Assembly: GCA_016199105.1 (NCBI GenBank)
Contig: JACQHI010000274.1
Coordinates: 1 to 11,440 of the forward strand
DNA length: 11,440 nt
DNA from: Lentisphaerota bacterium
Lineage (GTDB): Bacteria > Verrucomicrobiota > Kiritimatiellia > JAAZAB01
Direction of reading: 5' to 3'
The notes beneath the pieces were generated by a model. It had not been told where the DNA came from and made no database searches. It was given only the letters and a program-made list of their open reading frames with translations. A program made the translations under genes and the position numbers. This document shows, in pieces, positions 1-6,874 of this stretch. How positions within the stretch are numbered: the first letter of the stretch is position 1; each line of letters opens with the position of its first letter.

Positions 1-2576
1 CCGACGGGCGAGTTCGCCGCCGGGAGCCCGCTGGCGACGTCCAGAGCCGTTACGGCAAGATGGCCCGTGTAGGTCCCCACCGCCAGGCCGGCCGTGGCGT
101 AGTTGATCGCGATCGGATCATATTCCCCGGAAGAGGTCCCGTTCGTCGGGCTGACGCTCAGCCAACTCGCATCCGAGACGATCTCGTAATAGAGCGCGTT
201 CGTGCTCCCGGAATTCCAGACCTGGAAGCTCTGCGAAGCCGCGTTTGTCCCCATCGTGATCGAACGGAAAAAGTTCGTCGGGCTGACGGCCAGAACCGGG
301 CGCACATTCATGACCACCTGAATATTCTGATAAAATTGATAATCGGAATAATCCTGGACCATCGCCGCTGTGATCTGTCCTGTGACAACGGAAGAACCCG
401 CCAAGGCCGAGTTGCAGGTTACGGTAATCGTATCCTGTTCGCCGGTGCTCGTTCCGGATGCCGGGCTCAGAGAAAGCCAATCGGCATTCGTGAACAGGAC
501 ATACGCCAACGTGGTCCCATTCGTCGCCGAGTTCCACACCTGGAAACTCAGGTTCGTGGAGTCCCCTTTGGTCACGGTACACGCGAGCGCGGCGGTACTG
601 ACACCGACATCCGGCATACTGACCCAAACCACGGTTCCGGGCGTGGTCGTTGAGGCAAACGTGGAGCCCCAGCCGCCGGTTACCACCGTACCGCCCAGAT
701 ACGAATCGGTCGTCCGCCACACGGCGATACGGCCGCCGCCGCCGCCGCCAACTCCCGCGGCTCCTTTCGACCCTCCGACCGCGGACAGCCGTATACCGGC
801 GGCCCCGGTGAAATTCCGGCATTGAACATAAATGCCACCTCCGGCGCCTGCGCCTTGATTGAGCTGGCCTAAATTACCGCCATTGGCGGTCAGGCTCCCA
901 TCCAACGACAGGGTCTGCCGGGCTTGAATACGCACCAGGCCGCCTCCATTTCCGCCCACATAGCCCGCTCCGGCTCCAGTGCCCCTGCCTCCGCCACTGC
1001 CCGGATCCATGGGAGTAACCGCCATTCCATTGGTGATTCCCGGAAACTGGTACCCGCCCACTCCGCCATAGCCGCCTCCGGATCGAGACCCGCCCTTGCC
1101 CGGGCCGCTGCCGTTGTCGAAATTGCCGCCGATATAACCGCGTTCATACGCGTAAAAACCGGCATTGCCGGAAATGAAAACGTTGTTCGCGCGGAACAGT
1201 GGCGAGCCCCCGTTCGTGGGATTGGACACCGGATAGATCCAGCAATTTGACGCGACAACGATATCGCCCGTCACACTTAGCAGAGCCCCATAATTCGTGG
1301 TCGTCGCATTGGTCAATCCGCCATAGACGATCAAGGAGGAGTTGTTGGACAGGATAAGATTGCCGCCCACGGTCAAGGTCGGAGTGGACGTGGTTCCCGA
1401 ATATCGCACATAAGTTCCATACAAGCCCACCGATGCATTGGTTAACAACTGCAAGCCGCCGAGCTCAAGCCTGTTGGTCGAAGACCCCTGCAAAATCAAG
1501 TTGTTTGAAACCGTCAGCCGAAATCCCTCTTCCGAAAAACGAATCCAGCTATTGCTGATGGTTAGAGAGGGGGGAGACCAGGACTGGATGCCCCGGATCT
1601 CTCCCCATAGGTAATTGATGTTGGTTTTCAGCAACTGGGTATCGGGAAAGAACAGGGTACCCAGCTCTCCGGGATAACCACTGGCCGGGCTCCAACCGCC
1701 CAACAGCGAAATGCGCACGATCGGAACCGTCATCGCCCCCTGTGCGACCGGATCATAAACGATCGACACACGCCCGCCGCCACCTCCACCGCCGTTTCCC
1801 GCCAGAGTGCCGCCAATGGCTGTTATCACTCCGTTGGTGCCGGTGAACGTGGTGCAGGTGATAAACACGGATCCGCCGGCCCCACCGCCGTCATTGGCGC
1901 CGGCCGCCGCACCATCGACAAGAATCCTGCCGTTGACGGTGACGTTTCCATCCGCCTGGATGCGGACAACGCCGCCGCCATCGCCGGCGGCCGCGCCGCC
2001 GCCGCCGCTGCCGGCATATAACGGCGCGACATAAGAGTCATACGGGGAACCGTTCACCCAGGCATAATTTCCGCCGCTGCCCCCATGACCGCCTCCCGCG
2101 CGATCCCCTCCGCCCCCAGGGCCGTTTCCGATGGCGGCCCTGGCATATCCTTTTCCGTTCGCATTGATCGTGCCTCCTTCCTGGATAAACATGTTTCCGC
2201 ACGCGATAGAAATCCTGTTGGACATGATCGGCGCGTTGGCGAACGGGCCGGCGCAGGTCATGGTGCCGTTCGTAAGAAGGGCGACATTGGCGGCGGAAAG
2301 CGTGGTGTTCCAATTGCTGAAAGTCAGTGTGCGCGCGCCGGCGTTGGTGCCGCCCAGCGTGAACGACGCCAGATACGGCGTGGCGTTGGTGAGGAACACG
2401 CTGGCGCCCACATTGGTGACAACCACGTCGTCACCAACGCCGGGTACGGTGCCACCCCAGTTGCCGGCCACGAACCAGTCTCCCGCGGCCACGGCCCAGG
2501 TGCGGGTGGCCGCTTGCGTCACGGGAGCGAACAGCCCCAGCAACAGACCAACCAACGTTATGTGTCTCAAGCGCAT
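1..2576 (-). CDS. Giant secreted Gly-rich / BACON-like repeat surface protein (3' end outside window)
   Basis: Reading the minus strand from an ATG at 2576 gives an uninterrupted frame of 858 codons that leaves the window at base 1, so the C-terminus is unseen. Residues 1-22 form a signal peptide (basic MRLR, then LVGLLLGLFAPV, then TQA before the mature start), so export is expected. Residues 32-50 (GDWFVAGNWGG, VPGVGDD) resemble the opening of large autotransporter- or PEP-CTERM-like proteins. Two Gly-rich patches (about 150-270 and 460-630) have runs such as GGGGGGGRVSIVYD and GGGGGRIAVW alternating with short beta-strand-like segments, suggesting a beta-helix-type passenger. From about residue 655 there are two ~105-residue repeats, each with SFQVWNS, then WLS(L/V)SP, then GTS(T/S)GE, resembling BACON/Ig-like domains. 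The repeats continue off the edge. An adhesin or surface-layer role is inference. The start is supported by the signal peptide; only a weak ribosome site (GGGCGAG) precedes it. Confidence 0.88.
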   Translation of the reverse strand, partial: MRLRHITLVGLLLGLFAPVTQAATRTWAVAAGDWFVAGNWGGTVPGVGDDVVVTNVGASVFLTNATPYLASFTLGGTNAGARTLTFSNWNTTLSAANVALLTNGTMTCAGPFANAPIMSNRISIACGNMFIQEGGTINANGKGYARAAIGNGPGGGGDRAGGGHGGSGGNYAWVNGSPYDSYVAPLYAGSGGGGAAAGDGGGVVRIQADGNVTVNGRILVDGAAAGANDGGGAGGSVFITCTTFTGTNGVITAIGGTLAGNGGGGGGGRVSIVYDPVAQGAMTVPIVRISLLGGWSPASGYPGELGTLFFPDTQLLKTNINYLWGEIRGIQSWSPPSLTISNSWIRFSEEGFRLTVSNNLILQGSSTNRLELGGLQLLTNASVGLYGTYVRYSGTTSTPTLTVGGNLILSNNSSLIVYGGLTNATTTNYGALLSVTGDIVVASNCWIYPVSNPTNGGSPLFRANNVFISGNAGFYAYERGYIGGNFDNGSGPGKGGSRSGGGYGGVGGYQFPGITNGMAVTPMDPGSGGGRGTGAGAGYVGGNGGGLVRIQARQTLSLDGSLTANGGNLGQLNQGAGAGGGIYVQCRNFTGAAGIRLSAVGGSKGAAGVGGGGGGRIAVWRTTDSYLGGTVVTGGWGSTFASTTTPGTVVWVSMPDVGVSTAALACTVTKGDSTNLSFQVWNSATNGTTLAYVLFTNADWLSLSPASGTSTGEQDTITVTCNSALAGSSVVTGQITAAMVQDYSDYQFYQNIQVVMNVRPVLAVSPTNFFRSITMGTNAASQSFQVWNSGSTNALYYEIVSDASWLSVSPTNGTSSGEYDPIAINYATAGLAVGTYTGHLAVTALDVASGLPAANSPV

Positions 2577-2592
2577 GATTAATCTCGCCCGC

Positions 2593-2622
2593 ATTATGCG
2601 CCACAGCGACACTAAAAAACAA
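2593..2622 (-). promoter_or_regulatory. Possible promoter of the surface-protein gene
   Basis: On the minus strand TTGTTT (2622-2617) lies 18 nt before CATAAT (2598-2593), about 17 nt upstream of the ATG at 2576. The -35 box overlaps the T-tract of the preceding terminator, a compact terminator-promoter junction. The leader would be only about 10 nt, which weakens the call. Confidence 0.25.
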
Positions 2623-2650
2623 TAAGGAAAACAGGGGCCGCCTGTTTTCC
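2614..2650 (-). terminator. Rho-independent terminator after the dehydrogenase gene
   Basis: A perfect 10-bp inverted repeat (GGAAAACAGG at 2626-2635 and CCTGTTTTCC at 2641-2650) with a 5-nt loop starts one base after the dehydrogenase stop codon. On the minus strand it is followed by TTATTGTTTTTT (2625-2614), the expected uridine tract. No T-tract follows on the plus strand, so it acts in the minus direction. It separates the dehydrogenase transcript from the surface-protein gene. Confidence 0.85.
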
Positions 2651-2651
2651 C

Positions 2652-3770
2652 TCAATCCGAAAAGACCGCCTTGATCGCGTCGTGGCCGGACACGGCTTTG
2701 CAGGCGTCGTTCGCCTCGGCGATACTGAAGCGATGCGACAAACAGCGGGACAGTTTTTCCTGAAGGGCCGTGTTGTTTTTCAGGAAATCCAGAAAGCCGG
2801 ACACCTCCGCCAGGCCGAACCGGGCCAGGCCTGAAAGCCGGAGCTCCTTCATGATGATCGGCCGCGGATCGATGTCGCCCTGGTCGGGGCCCAACGGCCT
2901 GGCCGCCAGCAGATAACGCCCCCCGGTCCGCGCCATCTGCAGGCCTTCCGTGATCGCCGCCGTGTTTCCGCTGGCCTCGACCACCACATCGGCGCCGTCG
3001 CCGTGCCCCAGTTTTTCGGCGAAATGCCGGATCGCCTCCACGCGGTCGTCGACCGAGGTGGAATGCCGATCGAGCACCATCCTGGCCCCGAGCTGCTTGG
3101 CGGCCTCCCAGCGCGGCGCCTGGCGTCCCGAGCCCACCGCCAGCACGCGGCACCCGGCATTCACCGCCCAGGCGACGGCAAACAGCCCGAGCGGGCCGGT
3201 CCCCTGCACCACGACAAATTCCTTTTTCTGAAGGCCCCCCGCTTCCAGAAACACCCGGATCATCAAAGGCCCCGCCGTGAGAAAAGCCGCCACGGCGTCC
3301 AAATCCAGCCGTTTGGGAAGCCGGATCAGCCGGGACGCCGGCCAATACAAAAACTCCGAAAAGGCGCCGAAAAAATGGGGCGCTGTCTCCGGGTTCCGGG
3401 GAAGCGCCGACAGGTCCGGCGCGAGTTCGTTTCGTCCGCGGACTTCATGCAGCCACTCCGCGCAGTAGGACTGCATGCAGGCCAGAACCAGACAGCCTTC
3501 ATCGAGCACGTTGCCCAGCGCATCCTGTTTCGCCTCCGGATTCACGGCCCGGACTTCCCCGATGAATTCGGAACCGGGAATCAGGGGCGCCGGGGCGGGC
3601 AACCGGCCTTCCAGAAGCCGGATGTCGGCGCGGGTGATGCCGCTCCGGCGCAACGACAGGAGGACATCCCGCCCTCCGGGCGGCGTCACAGGATAATCCC
3701 GCACCTCGAGCGGAAGGCCGGGTCCCGTAAAAACGGCCGCGCGCCCAATCATGTCTTTTTTTAAAGCCAT
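2652..3770 (-). CDS. Zinc-ligand-deficient medium-chain dehydrogenase/reductase
   Basis: The 372-residue product has the MDR (alcohol/threonine/polyol dehydrogenase) layout: a GroES-like domain (about 8-150) and a Rossmann domain (about 155-300) with GTGPLG at 190-195 after FVVVQ, and the conserved WEAAKQLGA at 221-229. The acidic residue favouring NAD at the end of strand 2 is not obvious (VGSGRQ). Aligning by eye, the catalytic zinc Cys is Thr46 (SGITRAD instead of SG-x-C-x-x-D) and the zinc His of GHE is Ser67 (GSE), with Glu68 kept. Of the structural-zinc Cys set, only Cys103 remains; the others are Trp106, Glu109 and Ala117. It should therefore be zinc-independent, and its substrate is unknown. 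It follows the acyl-CoA synthetase by 129 nt and may act on a related lipid or alcohol; that is inference. The start is ambiguous: Met1 at 3770 or Met7 at 3752, neither with a good ribosome site. Confidence 0.88.
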   Translation of the reverse strand: MALKKDMIGRAAVFTGPGLPLEVRDYPVTPPGGRDVLLSLRRSGITRADIRLLEGRLPAPAPLIPGSEFIGEVRAVNPEAKQDALGNVLDEGCLVLACMQSYCAEWLHEVRGRNELAPDLSALPRNPETAPHFFGAFSEFLYWPASRLIRLPKRLDLDAVAAFLTAGPLMIRVFLEAGGLQKKEFVVVQGTGPLGLFAVAWAVNAGCRVLAVGSGRQAPRWEAAKQLGARMVLDRHSTSVDDRVEAIRHFAEKLGHGDGADVVVEASGNTAAITEGLQMARTGGRYLLAARPLGPDQGDIDPRPIIMKELRLSGLARFGLAEVSGFLDFLKNNTALQEKLSRCLSHRFSIAEANDACKAVSGHDAIKAVFSD

Positions 3771-3772
3771 GG

Positions 3773-3801
3773 AATATCCGGATGTGCCCGCGAATTGTCA
3801 G
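3773..3801 (-). promoter_or_regulatory. Possible promoter of the dehydrogenase gene
   Basis: On the minus strand CTGACA (3801-3796) is 17 nt from GATATT (3778-3773). The -10 box ends only 2 nt before the ATG at 3770, so transcription would begin at or inside the first codons. That would imply a leaderless message or translation from Met7 at 3752. Box matches are 5/6 and 4/6. Confidence 0.3.
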
Positions 3802-3806
3802 TTTAT

Positions 3807-3913
3807 CCACCTACCACCTAACACCCAGCACCTTCCGCCTCTCCCCTGCCACCTCTCTCCGCTTCCCGCTTTCCTCTACCACCAACCACCTACAACCTAT
3901 CACCCACAACCGC
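3807..3913. repeat. Degenerate tandem heptamer array, plus-strand consensus CCACCTA
   Basis: About fifteen 7-bp units tile this stretch, with two one-base slips (3835, 3857). Units at 3807, 3814 and 3886 are identical (CCACCTA); others include ACACCCA (3821), CACCTCT (3850), CCACCAA (3879), CAACCTA (3893) and TCACCCA (3900). The plus strand is nearly free of G. The array fills the gap between the acyl-CoA synthetase and the dehydrogenase and extends into the 3' end of the synthetase gene, whose stop codon lies in the TCACCCA unit. On the minus strand the core is RRGTG, as in the array at 6430-6485. Confidence 0.7.
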
Positions 3914-5492
3914 CTTCCCCCGTCCTGCTGTCCACGCCGCGTTCCAGTTCGCCGTGTTTGCGGAGTTCGCGCTTGAGAATCTTGCCGGCGGCGTTCTTGG
4001 GAAGGTCCGCCAGGAAAAACACCTTGCGCGGGATTTCATGCCGTCCCAGGGAGTCCTGGCAATGCGCCCGGACCTGCGCGGCCGTGGCCGCCTGCCCCGG
4101 CTTCAAGGCCACAAACGCCACCGGAATCTCGCCGTGAAGCGCATGCGGCTCGCCCACCACCGCCGCCTCGCGCACCGCCGGAAAACGATACAACACTTCC
4201 TCCACCATCCTCGGATACACGTTCATGCCGTTGACAATGATCATGTCCTTCTTGCGGTCCAGGATCGAAAAATAACCGTCGGCATCCTCCGTACCCAGGT
4301 CGCCCGTCCGGAACCAGTCGCCGAAAAACGCCTCGCGGGTTTCCACGGGAAGCTTCCAATAGCCCTTCATGACGTTGGGCCCCCGCACGCAGATTTCGCC
4401 GGTCTCGCCGCGCGGTAATTCCCGCCCGCGCTCATCCATGATTTTCATTTCCACATCCGGAACCGGCAACCCGACCGTACCCGGTTTCCGCGATCCCCCG
4501 ATCGGGTTGACACACGTGACCGGCGAGCATTCCGTCGGCCCGTCGCCCTCGTAAATCGGCTTGCCGAAGCGGGCCTCGAACTGTTTCATGACCTCCACCG
4601 GAAGGGCGGCTCCCCCCGAAATGCACAGCCGCAGCGAGGCGAACTTCGGCGTCAACTCGTCCGGCAGGCGCAGAAGCACGCTGTACAGGCTCGGCACGCC
4701 CATGAAAACGGTCACGCGCTCCCGGGCAATCGCCTCCGCTACCCCCAGGGGCTCGAAGCGGGGCAACGGCACGACCGTGCAGCCGTGCAGAAGCGGGAAG
4801 AGCATGGACGCCGTGGCGGCGAACGCGTGGAACATCGGCAGCACCACCAGGAAAATCTCCCCGCCCGGCGTCAACTGCAAGGCCCGCCGGACGCTGCGCA
4901 CGTTGGACACCAGGTTGCGATGCGTCAGCATCGCCCCCTTGGGCCGGCCGGTCGTTCCCGACGTGTACAAGATCACCGCCAGATCCTCTTCGGGATTCAC
5001 CGCGGGCGCCGCGACTTCGCCGGCCGGACGGTTCAGCCAATCGTCCAGAAGGACATCCAACGGATCCGCCTTGTTCGTTCCCATGCACACCCCGAATTCC
5101 AGGGAACACAAGGGCTTGATCGCCTGGACCGCCGGCGCCAGAGCCTCCAAATAGATGAGGGCGCGCGCCTCCGCGTCCTGGAGGATGAAAGCCGCTTCCT
5201 TCGGATGCAGCATCAGATTGACGGGCACAACGATGGCGCCGGCCTTCAGAATGCCGAAATAGGCGATGGCAAAGAAATCGGAATTGGCGCAGTACAGGCC
5301 GATGCGGTCCCCCGGCCGTATCCCGCTCGCCGTGAGGCCGGAGGCCACCCGGTCGGTCAGGCGGCCCAAGGCCGAAAAAGTCGTTGTCCGTCCGTCGAAA
5401 ACGATCGCCGTCCGCTCCGCATAGGCCGCCACGCTGTCGTTGAGGAGGGAGACCAACGAACCGCCAGCGCCGTCCGGTTTACATCTGTTCAT
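3900..5492 (-). CDS. Long-chain acyl-CoA synthetase (AMP-forming)
   Basis: This 530-residue enzyme of the ANL adenylate-forming superfamily is expected to activate a carboxylic acid with ATP to an acyl-adenylate and transfer it to CoA in the cytoplasm. Visible core motifs are the phosphate-binding loop YTSGTTGRPKG (176-186), YEGDGPTE (314-321, the usual YG-x-TE region), RTGD (395-398), DRKKDMIIVNGMNVYP (412-427) and the C-terminal catalytic Lys504 in NAAGKILKREL. Length and order fit FadD/LcfA-type fatty acyl-CoA ligases; other acids or a CoA-independent ligase cannot be excluded. The start at 5492 places the N-terminus where the family usually begins, but there is no clear Shine-Dalgarno. 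The last few residues (about 523-530, TGEGGCG end) are encoded by the edge of the heptamer array, so the tail is probably not conserved. The gene is 47 nt downstream of the isomerase gene but behind a hairpin. Confidence 0.95.
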   Translation of the reverse strand: MNRCKPDGAGGSLVSLLNDSVAAYAERTAIVFDGRTTTFSALGRLTDRVASGLTASGIRPGDRIGLYCANSDFFAIAYFGILKAGAIVVPVNLMLHPKEAAFILQDAEARALIYLEALAPAVQAIKPLCSLEFGVCMGTNKADPLDVLLDDWLNRPAGEVAAPAVNPEEDLAVILYTSGTTGRPKGAMLTHRNLVSNVRSVRRALQLTPGGEIFLVVLPMFHAFAATASMLFPLLHGCTVVPLPRFEPLGVAEAIARERVTVFMGVPSLYSVLLRLPDELTPKFASLRLCISGGAALPVEVMKQFEARFGKPIYEGDGPTECSPVTCVNPIGGSRKPGTVGLPVPDVEMKIMDERGRELPRGETGEICVRGPNVMKGYWKLPVETREAFFGDWFRTGDLGTEDADGYFSILDRKKDMIIVNGMNVYPRMVEEVLYRFPAVREAAVVGEPHALHGEIPVAFVALKPGQAATAAQVRAHCQDSLGRHEIPRKVFFLADLPKNAAGKILKRELRKHGELERGVDSRTGEGGCG

Positions 5493-5530
5493 GCGGGCAT
5501 TTATTCAAAACCGCGCCCGCGCGACAAGCA

Positions 5531-5559
5531 AAATAGATTTCACGAAGTGAAATCTATTT
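5531..5559 (-). terminator. Perfect 13-bp hairpin overlapping the isomerase stop codon
   Basis: AAATAGATTTCAC (5531-5543) and GTGAAATCTATTT (5547-5559) are perfect inverted copies around a 3-nt loop. The isomerase stop codon (5542-5540) lies in the hairpin, so the last codons form one arm. On the minus strand the second arm ends in TATTTT and is followed by GCTTG, a weak T-tract. The stem is AT-rich, so it may be a weak terminator, an RNA 3'-end stabiliser or a DNA-binding site rather than a classic terminator. Confidence 0.5.
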
Positions 5560-6418
5560 CGGCGCCGTTCTTCAGGCGCTCGACGAACAGCTCCACTGTC
5601 TTGTTGCGTTCCGTCTCCCGGAGAACGCGGAGGATGGATCCCTTCACCGCGTCGAAGGGCAGCGGCACCGTGCCGTGATGGTGTTCGTCCTTGCGGAACA
5701 AATGGTAGCCCAGCGGGCTGGCCACCGGCTCGCTCACCCCGCCCACGTCCATCTCGTAAACCGCCTTCTCGCAGTCGGGCGTGAGCTGGCCGCGCCCGAA
5801 CTCGCCGAGTTCGCCGCCGGACTTTTCGCCCGTCGGACAGTCCGAGAAACGCGCGGCGAGCTCGGCGAAGTTGGCGCCGTCCAGGATTTGTTTCCGCAGC
5901 GCCTCGATGGTTTTCCGGGCCGTCTCGCGGCTCCCGGGCTTTTTCGCGTCGGCCTTCACGAGGATATGGCGGATCCGCACGCAATCGGTCTTGACGAATT
6001 CGTCGGCGTGCAGCTCGAAATAGTTCAACGCGTCGTCCTCCGTCGGCTCTGTCGCGTCCGCCGCCAGCCGGCTCACCAGCCGGTCCACGAGGGCGGCGGC
6101 GGAGAGTTCCCCGCGAAAAGCCTCCAGGGACGTCCCGCGGCGGCGGAGATGCTCCTCGAACGCCGCCTCGCCGCCGAGCTGTTTCCGCAGGGACTCGATT
6201 TCCCGCTCGAGCGCCCCCTCGTCCGGCTCGATATTCCGGCGCAGGGCTTCCTCGAGAAGGAGTCTCCGCCCGATGGCGACCTGCTTCGCCTGGTCGCGCA
6301 GCGCGTCCAGATCCAGCTCGCGCTCCGGCATGCGGCTCGTGAAGACCTTCCGCAGCCGCTGAAATTCGCGCTCAATCTCGCCCGGCGCTATGGGATGCCC
6401 GTTGACGATAAGGGTCAT
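5540..6418 (-). CDS. Parvulin-type peptidyl-prolyl cis-trans isomerase (SurA/PpiC-like), no signal peptide
   Basis: The 292-residue product has a SurA_N-like helical domain (about 1-140: VNGHPI at 5-10, then charged helices) followed by one parvulin domain (about 146-245) with HILVK (151-155), NFAELAARFSDCP (183-195), GELGEFGRGQL (202-212) and GYHLF (237-241). Parvulins catalyse prolyl isomerisation and SurA/PrsA relatives chaperone exported proteins. SurA, PpiD and PrsA normally carry a signal peptide or membrane anchor; this one starts directly at VNG, so it is predicted cytoplasmic, resembling NifM-type or short PpiC proteins. The same frame stays open upstream through the heptamer array and into cutA, but that extension (TRHSTLGTQ) is repeat-encoded and not signal-like, so Met at 6418 was chosen. 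A weak AGG lies 8 nt upstream. It may be cotranscribed with cutA (73-nt gap). Confidence 0.92.
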   Translation of the reverse strand: MTLIVNGHPIAPGEIEREFQRLRKVFTSRMPERELDLDALRDQAKQVAIGRRLLLEEALRRNIEPDEGALEREIESLRKQLGGEAAFEEHLRRRGTSLEAFRGELSAAALVDRLVSRLAADATEPTEDDALNYFELHADEFVKTDCVRIRHILVKADAKKPGSRETARKTIEALRKQILDGANFAELAARFSDCPTGEKSGGELGEFGRGQLTPDCEKAVYEMDVGGVSEPVASPLGYHLFRKDEHHHGTVPLPFDAVKGSILRVLRETERNKTVELFVERLKNGAEIDFTS

Positions 6419-6429
6419 GGTTCTTGCCT

Positions 6430-6485
6430 GAGTGCCGAGTGTCGAGTGTCGGGTGAGGAGTGACGAGCGGCGGGTGACGGGTGTT
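6430..6485. repeat. Eight tandem heptamers, plus-strand consensus GRGTGNC
   Basis: Eight contiguous 7-bp units without slips: GAGTGCC, GAGTGTC, GAGTGTC, GGGTGAG, GAGTGAC, GAGCGGC, GGGTGAC, GGGTGTT. The array nearly fills the 73-nt gap between the cutA stop (6492) and the isomerase start (6418), ending 11 nt from that start. It would lie in the mRNA leader as a C-rich (CACTCG-type) repeat. Confidence 0.8.
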
Positions 6486-6491
6486 GGACGT

Positions 6492-6818
6492 TCATTCCGT
6501 TTCCGCCCTGATCCACGCCAGATAGGGCGGGTGCCCCTTGAGCACCGGCGCCACGAGGATTTCCGGCACCTCATAGGCGTGATGCGCCTTGATGTGCAAC
6601 ACCAGTTTCCCGGCCAGCGAGGCCCGGGTCTTGGCGAGCAACAGATATTCCGAGGCGCGTTCCACCTTCCCCTTCCAGCGATACACGCTCCGGATGGGCA
6701 GGATCTGCACGCAGGCCGCCAGCCGGCTCCGGACGATAAGGTCCGCCAGGGCCAGGGCCTGTTCTTCGTTTTCAACCGTGGTATTGACCACCACGATTTT
6801 TTCCGCACGCTGTTTCAT
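6492..6818 (-). CDS. cutA: CutA1 family protein (periplasmic divalent-cation tolerance protein homologue)
   Basis: The 108-residue product has the full CutA1 pattern: VVVNTTV (8-15), LIVRSRLAACVQILP (27-41), S44-VYRWKGKVE (50s), LLAKT (60-64), HAYEVPEIL (80-88) and YLAWI (99-103). CutA1 forms very stable trimers with a ferredoxin-like fold. It was named for copper/divalent-cation tolerance in Escherichia coli, but its molecular role is unsettled. No signal peptide is visible. Length is typical. The start at 6818 is fixed by a strong ribosome site and by the family N-terminus; a frame extension to 7112 is spurious. A GC-rich hairpin (6846-6866) precedes the ribosome site. Confidence 0.95.
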   Translation of the reverse strand: MKQRAEKIVVVNTTVENEEQALALADLIVRSRLAACVQILPIRSVYRWKGKVERASEYLLLAKTRASLAGKLVLHIKAHHAYEVPEILVAPVLKGHPPYLAWIRAETE

Positions 6819-6825
6819 GGCACGT

Positions 6826-6830
6826 CCTCC
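6826..6830 (-). promoter_or_regulatory. Ribosome binding site of cutA
   Basis: GGAGG on the minus strand lies 7 nt before the ATG at 6818. It is the clearest Shine-Dalgarno on the minus strand here and decides the start against the longer reading to 7112. Confidence 0.85.
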
Positions 6831-6845
6831 AGACGAAAATCCGAG

Positions 6846-6866
6846 CCCCAGCATAGGATGCCGGGG
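6846..6866 (-). terminator. GC-rich hairpin between the hypothetical gene and cutA
   Basis: CCCCAGCAT (6846-6854) and ATGCCGGGG (6858-6866) pair with one mismatch around a 3-nt loop. On the minus strand CTCGGATTTT follows, so a short T-tract is present but 6 nt displaced. It sits just after the stop of the 6875-7216 gene and 16 nt before the cutA ribosome site. It could be an imperfect terminator or a leader structure of cutA. A second perfect hairpin (CGCCGG-GAT-CCGGCG, 6886-6900) lies just upstream, inside the 3' end of that gene. Confidence 0.4.
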
Positions 6867-6874
6867 AATCCGAG

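Noticed and set aside
118..822. Open frames on both strands within 1-2576 (e.g. 118-822 minus, 60-653 plus)
   Set aside because: They are out-of-frame shadows of the long minus-strand surface protein, whose frame has signal peptide, repeats and no stop.
700..2110. Repetitive GCC/GGC-rich stretches that could suggest a repeat array
   Set aside because: They are codons for Gly-rich segments of the surface protein, without regular spacers, so not CRISPR or tandem non-coding repeats.
2431..3345. Long minus frame spanning the dehydrogenase end and the surface-protein start
   Set aside because: Crosses a terminator and two real genes in the wrong frame; sequence is Arg/Gly/Pro-rich as expected for a GC-rich shadow.
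6419..6808. N-terminal extension of the isomerase
   Set aside because: It is encoded by the heptamer array and by cutA in another frame, and has no signal-peptide character.
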